DNA from: Candidatus Methanophagales archaeon | GTDB taxonomy: Archaea; Halobacteriota; Syntropharchaeia; Alkanophagales; Methanospirareceae | Assembly (NCBI GenBank): GCA_014061035.1 | Contig: JACGMN010000102.1 | Span: 1-11,424 of the forward strand | DNA length: 11,424 nucleotides | Direction: 5' to 3' | Shown here: one piece after another, positions 5,700-11,424 of the stretch | How positions within the stretch are numbered: the stretch's first letter is position 1 | Layout of the letters: every line of letters starts with the position of its first letter | Made by a program: the position numbers and the translations under genes | Notes under the pieces: model-generated | The model's database searches: none | Seen by the model: only the letters and a program-made list of their open reading frames with translations | What the model was told of the DNA's origin: nothing

Positions 5700-6524
5700 A
5701 TGTTTTCTTTAGCCAAGATTGAGATCGCGCAGTTCCTGAAGCCCTATGTGAAGGACGCAATAGAGTTTCCGGATATCGAGACATTGTCTGCACTTCTCGA
5801 GATCAAGAGAACCGATGCAGAGAAGATAGTGGTAAAAAATAAAGAGGAATTAGCGGGTTATAAAGTTAGGGACGTCATCTGCACCAAAGAAGCAAGGGAA
5901 TTGAAGAGAGAGATATTGAAGATACTCGCGTCCTATACGATGACAAAAAATGGCAAGGAATTCGCTCTTACACTCACACCTATCCTTGAGATAGAGGAAC
6001 TGCAAAAGCGATTTGAGGACGTTCGCGAGACCGGAAGATTGATAGCGATACTGGGCAATGAGAAAATAGATCGTGTGCGTAAGATAATCTCTGAAGCCGC
6101 GATAGAAGAGAAGACCCGTAGTTATAGCTATCGGAGATCACCACCGCCCATCATTGCTACTCGTCAAACCGGGTTAGAGTTAGAAGCAGAGATAAATGAA
6201 CAGTATGGCGATTTTGTGCATGTAGCTATTGTTGAGACCGCGGGTAAAGCAGAAGAACTATCGCAAAAAGGAACTATCATCTTGTTGCTAAGCGGAGAAG
6301 GTGAAGGCGAAGATGCTGCGGTTGGAGGCGTCTTTGATGAGCCAGGGATCATAACCATAACACGTGACGATCTCTCAGACGTATGCGTGGTTTATCCAGA
6401 ATTCGTCGTCAATTCGTTCGCGGTTAAGAAGAAGGCAATCTTAGCGGTAATACGGCTCTTGACCGAGTTCAAAGAGCTTAAAGATTCTTTTCTTTTCTTT
6501 TCAATAGTCCTACCGCCGCGGTAG
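5700..6524 (+). CDS. Archaeal MutS-like ATPase, N-terminal fragment (frameshifted)
   Basis: 274 aa; the reliable part ends near residue 262. It forms the N-terminal half of an archaeal MutS-related protein whose ATPase half follows in another frame. This half is charged and helical (VKNKEELAGYKVRDVICTKE and onward) and corresponds to the connector/lever region of MutS-family proteins. The mismatch-recognition domain of classical MutS is not visible. Translation runs into TTCTT x3 at 6485-6502, and the last residues (SIVLPPR) are out-of-frame read-through ending at TAG 6522. Removing one 5-bp unit joins the frames: KELKDSFLFNSPTAAVEDL continues straight into the second half, giving 693 aa, a normal size for the family. 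An in-frame stop six codons upstream fixes the start at or near the ATG at 5700. The gene is either broken, slippage-switched or misassembled. Confidence 0.75.
   Translation: MFSLAKIEIAQFLKPYVKDAIEFPDIETLSALLEIKRTDAEKIVVKNKEELAGYKVRDVICTKEARELKREILKILASYTMTKNGKEFALTLTPILEIEELQKRFEDVRETGRLIAILGNEKIDRVRKIISEAAIEEKTRSYSYRRSPPPIIATRQTGLELEAEINEQYGDFVHVAIVETAGKAEELSQKGTIILLLSGEGEGEDAAVGGVFDEPGIITITRDDLSDVCVVYPEFVVNSFAVKKKAILAVIRLLTEFKELKDSFLFFSIVLPPR
6485..6502. repeat. TTCTT pentanucleotide repeat at the MutS-like frameshift
   Basis: TTCTT x3 (6485-6499) plus TTC (6500-6502) lies exactly where the two reading frames of the MutS-like gene exchange. The ATPase frame opens at 6482 and the upstream frame closes at 6524. 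A change of one unit shifts the frame by 5 bp; losing one unit fuses the two halves. Confidence 0.9.
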
Positions 6525-6541
6525 AAGATTTAGAAGCTATT

Positions 6542-7786
6542 GTGACGCTTATAGACGAGATAGCGGCAGTGAGAAGCGCGGGTACTGGTACTGGTACTGG
6601 TACTGGTACCGGTATCGGTGAGACCAACTTCGATGAAGTGATTTACCGGTGGGAAGCGTCGCTCAATAAGGAAGCAAATAGGATCATGAGGAGCAGAAGC
6701 GGTGGCGGTGCAGAGGAGTTTAAAGCTTATTTAGATGAAGTCGTAATGAACGTCACAGATGAATTGATGCTAACGAGCGAAGATAAAGAGCTCCTGCGGG
6801 AAAGCGCATACGAGAACCTGGAGCGTGGACCGCCGTTTGAATTTTCACGTGCAAAGACGGAACTACTGCGAGAACGGTATGAGCGGAAGATGCGCGAGCG
6901 CGAGTATTACCGGTTAAGAGACTGTGCAAAGCAACTGGAACAGAAGAGGGAAGCTGTGAGCATCGCCATCAAGCAGCTATTCTATTTTGATCTAATGCTT
7001 GCGGTCTCGCAGTTCAGCCATGACTTCGAGTTGACTATACCGGAAATAATCGAAGGAGGCTTGAGCGTGATCAACGGCAGGAACATATTTTTGGCCGATG
7101 AAGAGCTCAGAGGCGGTGGTGGGGAGTATACGCATCTCGTTCCAGTCTCTTATTCTGTTGGCGAGACGAATTCAGGCATCTTTGGCGCTACGTCGCATCC
7201 GGTAAGTATCCTCACCGGGGCGAATAGCGGTGGCAAAACCTCTCTGATGATCATGCTTGCAACCTCGATCATCCTCACGGGGCTTGGTCTGCCAGTGCCT
7301 GCGGAACGGGCAGAGATGGCTTTACTACCACTGTATCTCTACCGGCGGAAGATGGTAAAGAAAACAGGCTCGTTTGAATATTCAATCCGGGCATTAAGCC
7401 GGATATTTATGCGCGAAGGCGCTAAGCTCGTCTTAATAGACGAATTAGAAGCTCTTACCGAGCCAGGTGCAATGGGACGGATAATGGCTTCTGTCATAAA
7501 CAACCTGCTGGACGATACGCGGGCAGTGATAATAACGCATTTAATCCACGAATTATTGCCGCATATCAGTCTGAAGAAGGTGCGAGTAGATGGTATAGAG
7601 TCCAAGGGCCTGGATGCCGCAGGAAATATTATCGTTGACCGAGAGCCGATCTTCAACCATATCGGATCGAGCACACCAGAGTTAGTGATAACGAAGCTTC
7701 TGGGACGTGTCCGGAAAAAGGAGCTGAGAACGGTCTATGAAGAGATATTGACGGTACTGGAGAAGGAAAGAGAAGGGTGGAACTGA
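6542..7786 (+). CDS. Archaeal MutS-like ATPase, C-terminal ATPase fragment (frameshifted)
   Basis: 414 aa counted from a nominal GTG at 6542. The frame is open from 6482, and homologous sequence (NSPTAAVEDLEAI) precedes the GTG, so this is not a real start and has no Shine-Dalgarno. ATPase motifs are intact: Walker A GANSGGKT (226-233; MutS normally GPNMGGKS), Walker B LVLIDELE (296-303), TEPGAMGRI (306-314) and the H-loop ITH (331-333). RVDGIESKGLD and VDREP..STPEL are typical of the archaeal MutS-related family. Such proteins dimerise through the ATPase domain and act on DNA in repair or recombination; the role of this branch is not settled. Residues 15-24 are a Gly-Thr repeat encoded by GGTACT units, followed by a long charged, probably coiled-coil segment (100-145). 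The stop overlaps or nearly touches priS, so the two are co-transcribed. Confidence 0.85.
   Translation: MTLIDEIAAVRSAGTGTGTGTGTGIGETNFDEVIYRWEASLNKEANRIMRSRSGGGAEEFKAYLDEVVMNVTDELMLTSEDKELLRESAYENLERGPPFEFSRAKTELLRERYERKMREREYYRLRDCAKQLEQKREAVSIAIKQLFYFDLMLAVSQFSHDFELTIPEIIEGGLSVINGRNIFLADEELRGGGGEYTHLVPVSYSVGETNSGIFGATSHPVSILTGANSGGKTSLMIMLATSIILTGLGLPVPAERAEMALLPLYLYRRKMVKKTGSFEYSIRALSRIFMREGAKLVLIDELEALTEPGAMGRIMASVINNLLDDTRAVIITHLIHELLPHISLKKVRVDGIESKGLDAAGNIIVDREPIFNHIGSSTPELVITKLLGRVRKKELRTVYEEILTVLEKEREGWN
6581..6616. repeat. In-frame hexanucleotide array GGTACT in the MutS-like gene
   Basis: GGTACT x4 (6581-6604), then GGTACC and GGTATC, encodes a (Gly-Thr)n linker just after the frameshift site. 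The hexamer is the reverse complement of the CCAGTA array at 1831-1854. Confidence 0.92.
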
Positions 7787-7794
7787 GATACACG

Positions 7795-9015
7795 ATGAAT
7801 ACGGAGACGAGACTATTTGTGAGTAACAAATTTAAGGAATATTACAGGCATGAGAGTTCAACTATCCAGGTACCCGCGGATTCATCGCAGCGTGAGTGGG
7901 GTTTTGTACTATTTGACAAGTATTTCCCGGCGAAATTTGTGATGCGGCGGCATATCGCGTTTACCGCAGAGGATAGGTTAATCAGTTATCTCAGAGAGAA
8001 TGCTCCGGCGCATGCATATTACTCCACTGCTCTTTACGAATACCCGGCAGCGGAGATGAGAAAAAAGGGCTGGCTTGGTGCTGACCTGATCTTTGATCTC
8101 GATGCAGACCATATCGTGAGTGAAGCAGAGCTCCCGCAGTATTCATATCAGGAGTTATTGCAGCTCGTGAAAGTAGAGACGCTGAAACTGATTGAGTTCT
8201 TGATCGATGATTTTGGATTTGCTGAGGAGGATATAAAGCTGGCATTCTCGGGCTCCAGAGGGTACCATATACATATAAATACGGAAGAGGTGCGCGGGCT
8301 TGGAAGCCGCGAGCGAAGGGAGATTGTTGATTATGTTATGGCAACCGGGCTCGATATGGATAGCTTTTTAGTCCCTGTTACTGTTACAGATTTGAAGAAG
8401 GGGGGACACGGTAGCGAAAAGCCAAAAAAAGGTGATTTGAGATTCATAACAGAGGGTTGGGGTAAGCGATTCCGCAGCGGGTGGATCGAGTTCTTCCATG
8501 AGATAGCGAAGCTGGAGGAGAAGGAGGCTATCAAGCTGATAAGAAAAAGAGATGCTGGAAAGACGACAAGGAAGAAGGCATTGGAGTATATAAGAATTGC
8601 AAAGGATGAGACAGTGATGAGAAGAATAGAGAGCGGTCAAATCCCGCAGTTCTTCAAGCCTATATGGGATGGAATGACAAAAGCAGTAACAAAAAATGTC
8701 CGTGTAAAATCTGCTGACAGAATAGATGAATCTGTCACCACGGACATAAAACGGCTTATACGGCTGCCGGGCTCACTCCATGGCAAATCGAGTCTGAAGG
8801 CACAACCGTTGACAATCGGCTCCTTTAAAGCATTCGATCCGTTAGCAGATGCTGTTGTATTCGGCGATTCACCGGTTGAAATAAGCGTTCTTCGCGACTC
8901 TGCGATAAAGCTGAAAGGAGAGAGCTATAAGGTGAAAGAAGGCGAAATTGCATCGGTGCCTGAGCATGCAGCACTTTATTTTATCTGCCGTGGTGCAGCA
9001 GAAAAGTTGAATTGA
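7795..9015 (+). CDS. priS: DNA primase small (catalytic) subunit PriS
   Basis: 406 aa from the ATG at 7795. PriS makes RNA/DNA primers at the replication fork in complex with the large subunit PriL. The catalytic carboxylates are clear: DLIFDLDADH (Asp101, Asp103), then SGSRGYHIHI (152-161), the nucleotide-binding SGxRGxH motif, and the third Asp in TDIKRLIRLPGSLHGKSSL (Asp317). Length and domain order are normal. The zinc-binding knuckle seen in many archaeal PriS between the DxD strand and the following helix is missing: the stretch from DADH to KVETLKL has no cysteine, and the only Cys in the protein is near the C-terminus. A GTG at 7777 in the same frame would add six residues and overlap the MutS-like stop by 10 bp, which is a reasonable alternative start. 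priS sits between the MutS-like gene and coaD on one strand. A 15-bp duplication covers the stop codon. Confidence 0.95.
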   Translation: MNTETRLFVSNKFKEYYRHESSTIQVPADSSQREWGFVLFDKYFPAKFVMRRHIAFTAEDRLISYLRENAPAHAYYSTALYEYPAAEMRKKGWLGADLIFDLDADHIVSEAELPQYSYQELLQLVKVETLKLIEFLIDDFGFAEEDIKLAFSGSRGYHIHINTEEVRGLGSRERREIVDYVMATGLDMDSFLVPVTVTDLKKGGHGSEKPKKGDLRFITEGWGKRFRSGWIEFFHEIAKLEEKEAIKLIRKRDAGKTTRKKALEYIRIAKDETVMRRIESGQIPQFFKPIWDGMTKAVTKNVRVKSADRIDESVTTDIKRLIRLPGSLHGKSSLKAQPLTIGSFKAFDPLADAVVFGDSPVEISVLRDSAIKLKGESYKVKEGEIASVPEHAALYFICRGAAEKLN

Positions 9016-9035
9016 TACAAGTTAAATTGATACAA
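9006..9035. repeat. 15-bp tandem doublet across the priS stop codon
   Basis: gttgaattgatacaa (9006-9020) is followed by gttaaattgatacaa (9021-9035), differing at one base. The first copy contains the last priS codons and TGA (9013-9015). The duplication therefore left the protein intact and added a copy of the end to the intergenic region. Confidence 0.9.
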
Positions 9036-9052
9036 ATATTCTTAGCTGCCAG

Positions 9053-9087
9053 GGACAGGATAGGATAGGATAGGACAGGACAGGACA
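9053..9087. repeat. Purine-rich pentamer array (GGAYA)x7 in the coaD ribosome-binding region
   Basis: Seven units: GGACA, GGATA x3, GGACA x3. They end 6 bp before the coaD ATG at 9094. Each junction reads AGGA, a partial Shine-Dalgarno, so the array offers several overlapping weak ribosome sites. No separate consensus site exists for the gene. Confidence 0.92.
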
Positions 9088-9093
9088 GAAGAG

Positions 9094-9597
9094 ATGAGAG
9101 GGAAGAAAGTAGCAATAGGAGGCACGTTTGACCCGCTCCATGATGGGCATAAGAGATTATTGCAGAAAGCATTCGAGCTGAGCGAAGGTTGTGGTAGTGG
9201 TAGTGGTAGTGGTGGAGAAATAGTCATAGGCGTGACGTCAGATAGGATGGCACGAGCGAGCAAAAAGAGAGATGTTTTGCATTATGAAGCAAGGGTAGAG
9301 AAGATCAAACGATATATGTATGAGCGATATGGGAACAGGATAAAATTGGGGATAGTGGAGTTAAATAACCGCTATGGCAGCACTTTAGATGACGAGTTCG
9401 ATTATATAGTCATATCGCCAGAGACGTATCGCGTAGCGTTGAAGATAAATGAACTCAGAATAGCGCGTGGGAAGAAGCCAATAAAGATCGTAAAAGTGGC
9501 ATATATGACTGCGGTAGACGGAAAGATAATCTCGTCTACGAGGATAAACGCGGGTAAGATAGACGAGAACGGGTTTTTACTTGGTTCTAAAATCTGA
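9094..9597 (+). CDS. coaD: Archaeal phosphopantetheine adenylyltransferase
   Basis: 167 aa, the usual size for the archaeal (COG1019) enzyme, a nucleotidyltransferase-fold protein. It transfers AMP from ATP to 4'-phosphopantetheine, the penultimate step of coenzyme A synthesis, in the cytoplasm. The signature GGTFDPLHDGH (9-19) contains the (T/H)xGH-type catalytic motif, and ISSTRI (146-151) is the second nucleotide-binding motif. Residues 32-41 carry a Gly-Ser tract (GCGSGSGSGG) encoded by GGTAGT hexamers, inserted in the loop between the first helix and the second strand (EIVIGVTSD), where it should be tolerated. The ATG at 9094 follows a purine pentamer array that serves as an unusual ribosome-binding region. 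coaD follows priS by 78 bp on the same strand and may share its transcript. The symbol follows the reaction; the archaeal enzyme is only distantly related to bacterial CoaD. Confidence 0.93.
   Translation: MRGKKVAIGGTFDPLHDGHKRLLQKAFELSEGCGSGSGSGGEIVIGVTSDRMARASKKRDVLHYEARVEKIKRYMYERYGNRIKLGIVELNNRYGSTLDDEFDYIVISPETYRVALKINELRIARGKKPIKIVKVAYMTAVDGKIISSTRINAGKIDENGFLLGSKI
9187..9210. repeat. In-frame hexanucleotide array GGTAGT in coaD
   Basis: GGTTGT followed by GGTAGT x3 encodes Cys-Gly-Ser-Gly-Ser-Gly-type residues in a surface loop. It is the third in-frame hexamer array among the genes of this window. Confidence 0.88.
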
Positions 9598-9644
9598 GAT
9601 TAGAAATTTGAAAGTGTGTGAAAAACTCTGGAGGTAAATCTGTG

Positions 9645-10328
9645 ATGTCTCAACTAACCTTATATGGTGAAAAAATAGAAGCATATTCAAATAACAATGC
9701 AAATAAAATAGGAGATAATGATAAGGCTTTTCATAATTGGTATAGGTTTGTATTATCTTTTCCCCCACATCTTGTCAGGAAATATATTAAACAGTTCGGT
9801 TTAGACAAAGAATGTACAATCCTCGATCCTTTTTGTGGTACAGGAACAACTATCATTGAAGCAAAACTTAATGGAATCAGAGGAATTGGGATAGAATCTA
9901 ATCCAATGTCTTATTTTGCTAGTAAAGTAAAAACAGATTGGGGTATTGATTGGAAAGAGTTACAAGAAAAATCATTTGAAATTGCAGATAATGCAAGAGA
10001 TAGGATTAAAGAGGATAAGGACCGTGAATTACAGTCTCTTCCTGAAGAGCAACAGCGCCTATTAATAGTTAATTCAATTAGCCCTCTTCCCCTACATAAA
10101 TCCTTAATCATATTCTCAGAAATTCGAAGAGATAATGATTGTTGCGTGAATCATCAGTTACTATCATTTGCATCAGCAACAGTAAAATACGCAAGCAATC
10201 TTCGCTTTGGACCTGAAGTAGGTGTTTTTAAAGAAAAGAAGATTGATGTGGATATTGTTACTTCATGGCTTAAAGAAATCAAAGTAATGGTTAACGATTT
10301 AAAGAACTGTGATAATTGTAAATTGTGA
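9645..10328 (+). CDS. DNA (amino) methyltransferase, N-terminal fragment of a frameshifted gene
   Basis: 227 aa from the ATG at 9645, which has GGAGGT (9630-9635) nine bases upstream. A GTG at 9618 upstream of that site is an unlikely start. The fragment starts with a region typical of N4/N6 DNA methyltransferases (FHNWYRFVLSFPPHLVRKYI) and contains the SAM-binding motif DPFCGTGTT (61-69) followed by GIGIESNPMSYF. Residues 100-215 probably hold target-recognition sequence. The fragment ends at LKNCDNCKL because a 16-bp tandem duplication (10308-10339) shifts the frame. The catalytic motif lies in the next fragment, so this piece alone cannot methylate. Removing one 16-bp copy joins CDNCKL directly to PGSRIIHADS. 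The DNA is distinctly AT-rich compared with priS or the MutS-like gene, suggesting transfer of a restriction-modification unit. Confidence 0.85.
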   Translation: MSQLTLYGEKIEAYSNNNANKIGDNDKAFHNWYRFVLSFPPHLVRKYIKQFGLDKECTILDPFCGTGTTIIEAKLNGIRGIGIESNPMSYFASKVKTDWGIDWKELQEKSFEIADNARDRIKEDKDRELQSLPEEQQRLLIVNSISPLPLHKSLIIFSEIRRDNDCCVNHQLLSFASATVKYASNLRFGPEVGVFKEKKIDVDIVTSWLKEIKVMVNDLKNCDNCKL

Positions 10329-10339
10329 TAATTGTAAAT
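10308..10339. repeat. Exact 16-bp tandem duplication causing a frameshift in the methyltransferase
   Basis: tgtgataattgtaaat occurs at 10308-10323 and again at 10324-10339 without mismatch. Sixteen bases shift the frame by one, and both overlapping peptides read CDNCKL here, which shows directly that the sequence was copied. Absence of mismatches implies a recent event. Confidence 0.95.
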
Positions 10340-10692
10340 TGCCTGGATCGAGAATAATTCACGCAGATTCTAGAGATATTCAAAATGTTTTATCTAAAGA
10401 ATCCGTAGACGCGGTTTTTACCTCCCCGCCTTATCCCAATGAAAAAGACTATACACGCACAACTCGCTTAGAATCAGTTTTATTGGGTTTTATAAAAAAC
10501 AACGATGACCTTAGAGACATAAAAAAAGGATTATTAAGATCCAACACAAGAAACGTGTATAAAGGTGATCGTGATGATGAATTTATTTCCAATAATCCTG
10601 AAATCATAAAAATCGCCGATGAAATCGAAAAAAGAAGGATAAGTATGGGAAAAACATCCGGCTTTGAAAAAACGTACCGTACCATAAAGTAA
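10309..10692 (+). CDS. DNA methyltransferase, middle fragment with catalytic motif
   Basis: 127 aa as an open frame starting inside the duplication at 10309 (ATA-like residues before NCDNCKL; no credible ribosome site). It continues the methyltransferase with HADSRDI and the catalytic motif DAVFTSPPYPN (TSPPY favours cytosine-N4 methylation, although N6-adenine is not excluded). KDYTRTTRLESVLLGFI follows, a segment I associate with a family of type II methyltransferases. The SAM motif preceding the catalytic motif by about 185 residues suggests the recognition region lies between them. The fragment ends with out-of-frame YRTIK after a second small duplication, CGTAC x2 (10673-10682). Deleting one CGTAC gives KTYHKVTKLYFGGIARHLEN, leading into the third fragment. 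Confidence 0.8.
   Translation: MIIVNCDNCKLPGSRIIHADSRDIQNVLSKESVDAVFTSPPYPNEKDYTRTTRLESVLLGFIKNNDDLRDIKKGLLRSNTRNVYKGDRDDEFISNNPEIIKIADEIEKRRISMGKTSGFEKTYRTIK
10673..10682. repeat. CGTAC tandem duplication at the second methyltransferase frameshift
   Basis: CGTAC at 10673-10677 and 10678-10682. The five extra bases shift the frame by two. Together with the 16-bp duplication upstream this adds 21 bases, so the third fragment returns to the original frame. Confidence 0.85.
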
Positions 10693-10724
10693 CTAAGTTA
10701 TATTTTGGTGGTATTGCTCGACAT

Positions 10725-10952
10725 TTGGAAAATCAAAAAATAGTATTAAAAAAAGGAGCGATGTTGGGTTATGTTGTTGGAGATCAAGCATCCTATCTTC
10801 AAGTTTATATACCTACTGGAAAATTGATCGCAGATATCGCTACAAATATGGGTTATGAATTAATTAGGATAGACCATTTTCGCACTCGGTATGCAACAGT
10901 AACAAGGAGAGATATGAACGAAGAAATTGTATTACTAAGATGGATGGGATGA
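10725..10952 (+). CDS. DNA methyltransferase, C-terminal fragment
   Basis: 75 aa from a nominal TTG/ATG-type start at 10725. Homologous sequence begins earlier, about 10683 (HKVTKLYFGGIARH), so this start is not real. The segment ends the methyltransferase: KKGAMLGYVVGDQASYLQVY is the strand typical of the C-terminal side of N4/N6 methyltransferases (motif VI-VIII region), and ELIRIDHFRTRYATVTRRD followed by EEIVLLRW closes the protein. With both duplications reduced, the three fragments make one protein of 428 aa from 9645 to 10952, a normal length. The stop TGA (10950-10952) lies 3 bp before the next gene, the tight spacing expected of a restriction-modification operon. Confidence 0.8.
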   Translation: MENQKIVLKKGAMLGYVVGDQASYLQVYIPTGKLIADIATNMGYELIRIDHFRTRYATVTRRDMNEEIVLLRWMG

Positions 10953-10955
10953 AAA

Positions 10956-11424
10956 ATGAATAGTTCAAGCAACCGATATAGCAGATTAATAGAGAATGTA
11001 TTCTTTAAAAAATATAAAAAAGGAGATAAAGAAGTCATTTTTGTTAGAGATAATTTAATAAAAGCTGCAAAAGAATTAGACATGAAATTGCCAAAAAACC
11101 TTGGAGATGTGATTTATAGCTTTAGATATCGTGCATCATTACCGGAATCTATTGTATCTCTTGCACCCAAAAAAATAGAATGGGTAATACGACCAGCTGG
11201 TCGATCAAAATATAGGTTTTCCCTTTCAAGCAATCCAAAAATAGCACCTAATCAAATGCTTGCAGAGACAAAAATACCAGATGCAACACCAGGAATTATA
11301 CAGAAATATGCATTGAATGATGAGCAGGGTTTACTTGCCAAGCTCCGATATAATCGATTGATAGACATTTTCACCGGAATAACATGTTTTTCATTACAAA
11401 ACCATTTAAGAACTACAGTTCCAG
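10956..11424 (+). CDS. Probable type II restriction endonuclease, N-terminal part (runs off the window)
   Basis: The frame is open from the ATG at 10956 to the window end, 156 codons. The sequence begins with RYSRLIENVFFKKYKKGDK and continues through ELDMKLPKNLGDVIYSFRYR, LPESI, then APKKIEWVIRPAGRSKYRF. The combination of PKNLGDVIYSFRYR with the W-I-x-G-x-G-x-Y-x-F pattern resembles a family of type II restriction endonucleases encoded next to N4/N6 methyltransferases; I rate this as recognition from family memory plus context. The later part (NDEQGLLAKLRYNRLIDIF) may contain part of the nuclease core (Glu/Asp with Lys), but the active site is not assignable before the end of the window. The gene starts 3 bp after the methyltransferase stop. 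Unlike its partner it shows no frameshift in the visible part. It shares the AT-rich composition, consistent with joint acquisition. Confidence 0.7.
   Translation, partial: MNSSSNRYSRLIENVFFKKYKKGDKEVIFVRDNLIKAAKELDMKLPKNLGDVIYSFRYRASLPESIVSLAPKKIEWVIRPAGRSKYRFSLSSNPKIAPNQMLAETKIPDATPGIIQKYALNDEQGLLAKLRYNRLIDIFTGITCFSLQNHLRTTVP

Noticed and set aside
6164..6358. Minus-strand Ser/Pro-rich frame opposite the MutS-like N-terminal half
   Set aside because: It is a shadow of the Gly/Glu-rich coding sequence on the plus strand.
6482..6524. Programmed ribosomal frameshift in the MutS-like gene
   Set aside because: No classic slippery heptamer with a downstream structure is evident, and the 5-bp repeat explains the frame change more simply; not fully excluded.
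7339..8640. Minus-strand frames opposite the MutS-like gene and priS
   Set aside because: They overlap strongly supported coding sequence and show no motifs.
9042..9263. Minus-strand frame with Pro-Leu and Ser-Cys-Pro repeats opposite coaD
   Set aside because: It is the complement of the pentamer and GGTAGT arrays and the coaD gene; its repeats have no protein meaning.
9618..9644. GTG start for the methyltransferase at 9618
   Set aside because: GGAGGT at 9630-9635 lies downstream of it and serves the ATG at 9645.

Overview
The window reads as archaeal chromosome, most likely from the Halobacteriota/methanogen-ANME side of the Euryarchaeota. Supporting genes are the archaeal-type small primase subunit PriS, an archaeal phosphopantetheine adenylyltransferase, an archaeal MutS-like ATPase and a DUF1616-type ectodomain protein. 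Promoters look archaeal: AT-rich TATA elements, some very close to start codons. A lineage near ANME-1/Methanophagales would fit the repeat-rich, mid-GC style, but that placement is inference.

Layout. (1) 1-1715, minus strand: the 5' part of a secreted CARDB/S-layer-like protein whose start is damaged, an NAD-dependent sugar-nucleotide epimerase, a heptanucleotide repeat, and a small Cys/His protein. (2) 1822-4587, plus strand: a PflX-like radical SAM protein, a one-TM DUF1616-type protein, a PHP-family metal-dependent hydrolase with a C-terminal membrane segment, and a 50-aa zinc-ribbon protein with a perfect Shine-Dalgarno. (3) 4631-5625, minus strand: a thioredoxin-like protein followed by an overlapping uncharacterised protein. 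(4) 5700-9597, plus strand: a MutS-like ATPase split into two frames, then priS and archaeal coaD. (5) 9645-11424, plus strand and clearly more AT-rich: a restriction-modification system with a DNA methyltransferase broken into three frames, followed by an open reading frame that looks like its restriction endonuclease and runs off the window.

The main observation is a pattern of short tandem duplications throughout the window. Exact or near-exact doublets of 13-17 bp lie in leaders and across stop codons. Penta- and heptanucleotide arrays lie between genes. In-frame hexanucleotide arrays lie inside three unrelated proteins. Three frameshifts in two DNA-processing genes each coincide with a tandem duplication: TTCTT x3 in the MutS-like gene, and a 16-bp doublet and a CGTAC doublet in the methyltransferase. 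In each case removing one repeat copy restores a single long reading frame (693 aa and 428 aa by calculation). Either the cell carries slippage-prone, possibly reversible switches in a mismatch-repair-family gene and a restriction-modification gene, or both genes are decaying by the same mutational process. An intact restriction-like gene beside a broken methyltransferase makes the first option worth testing.
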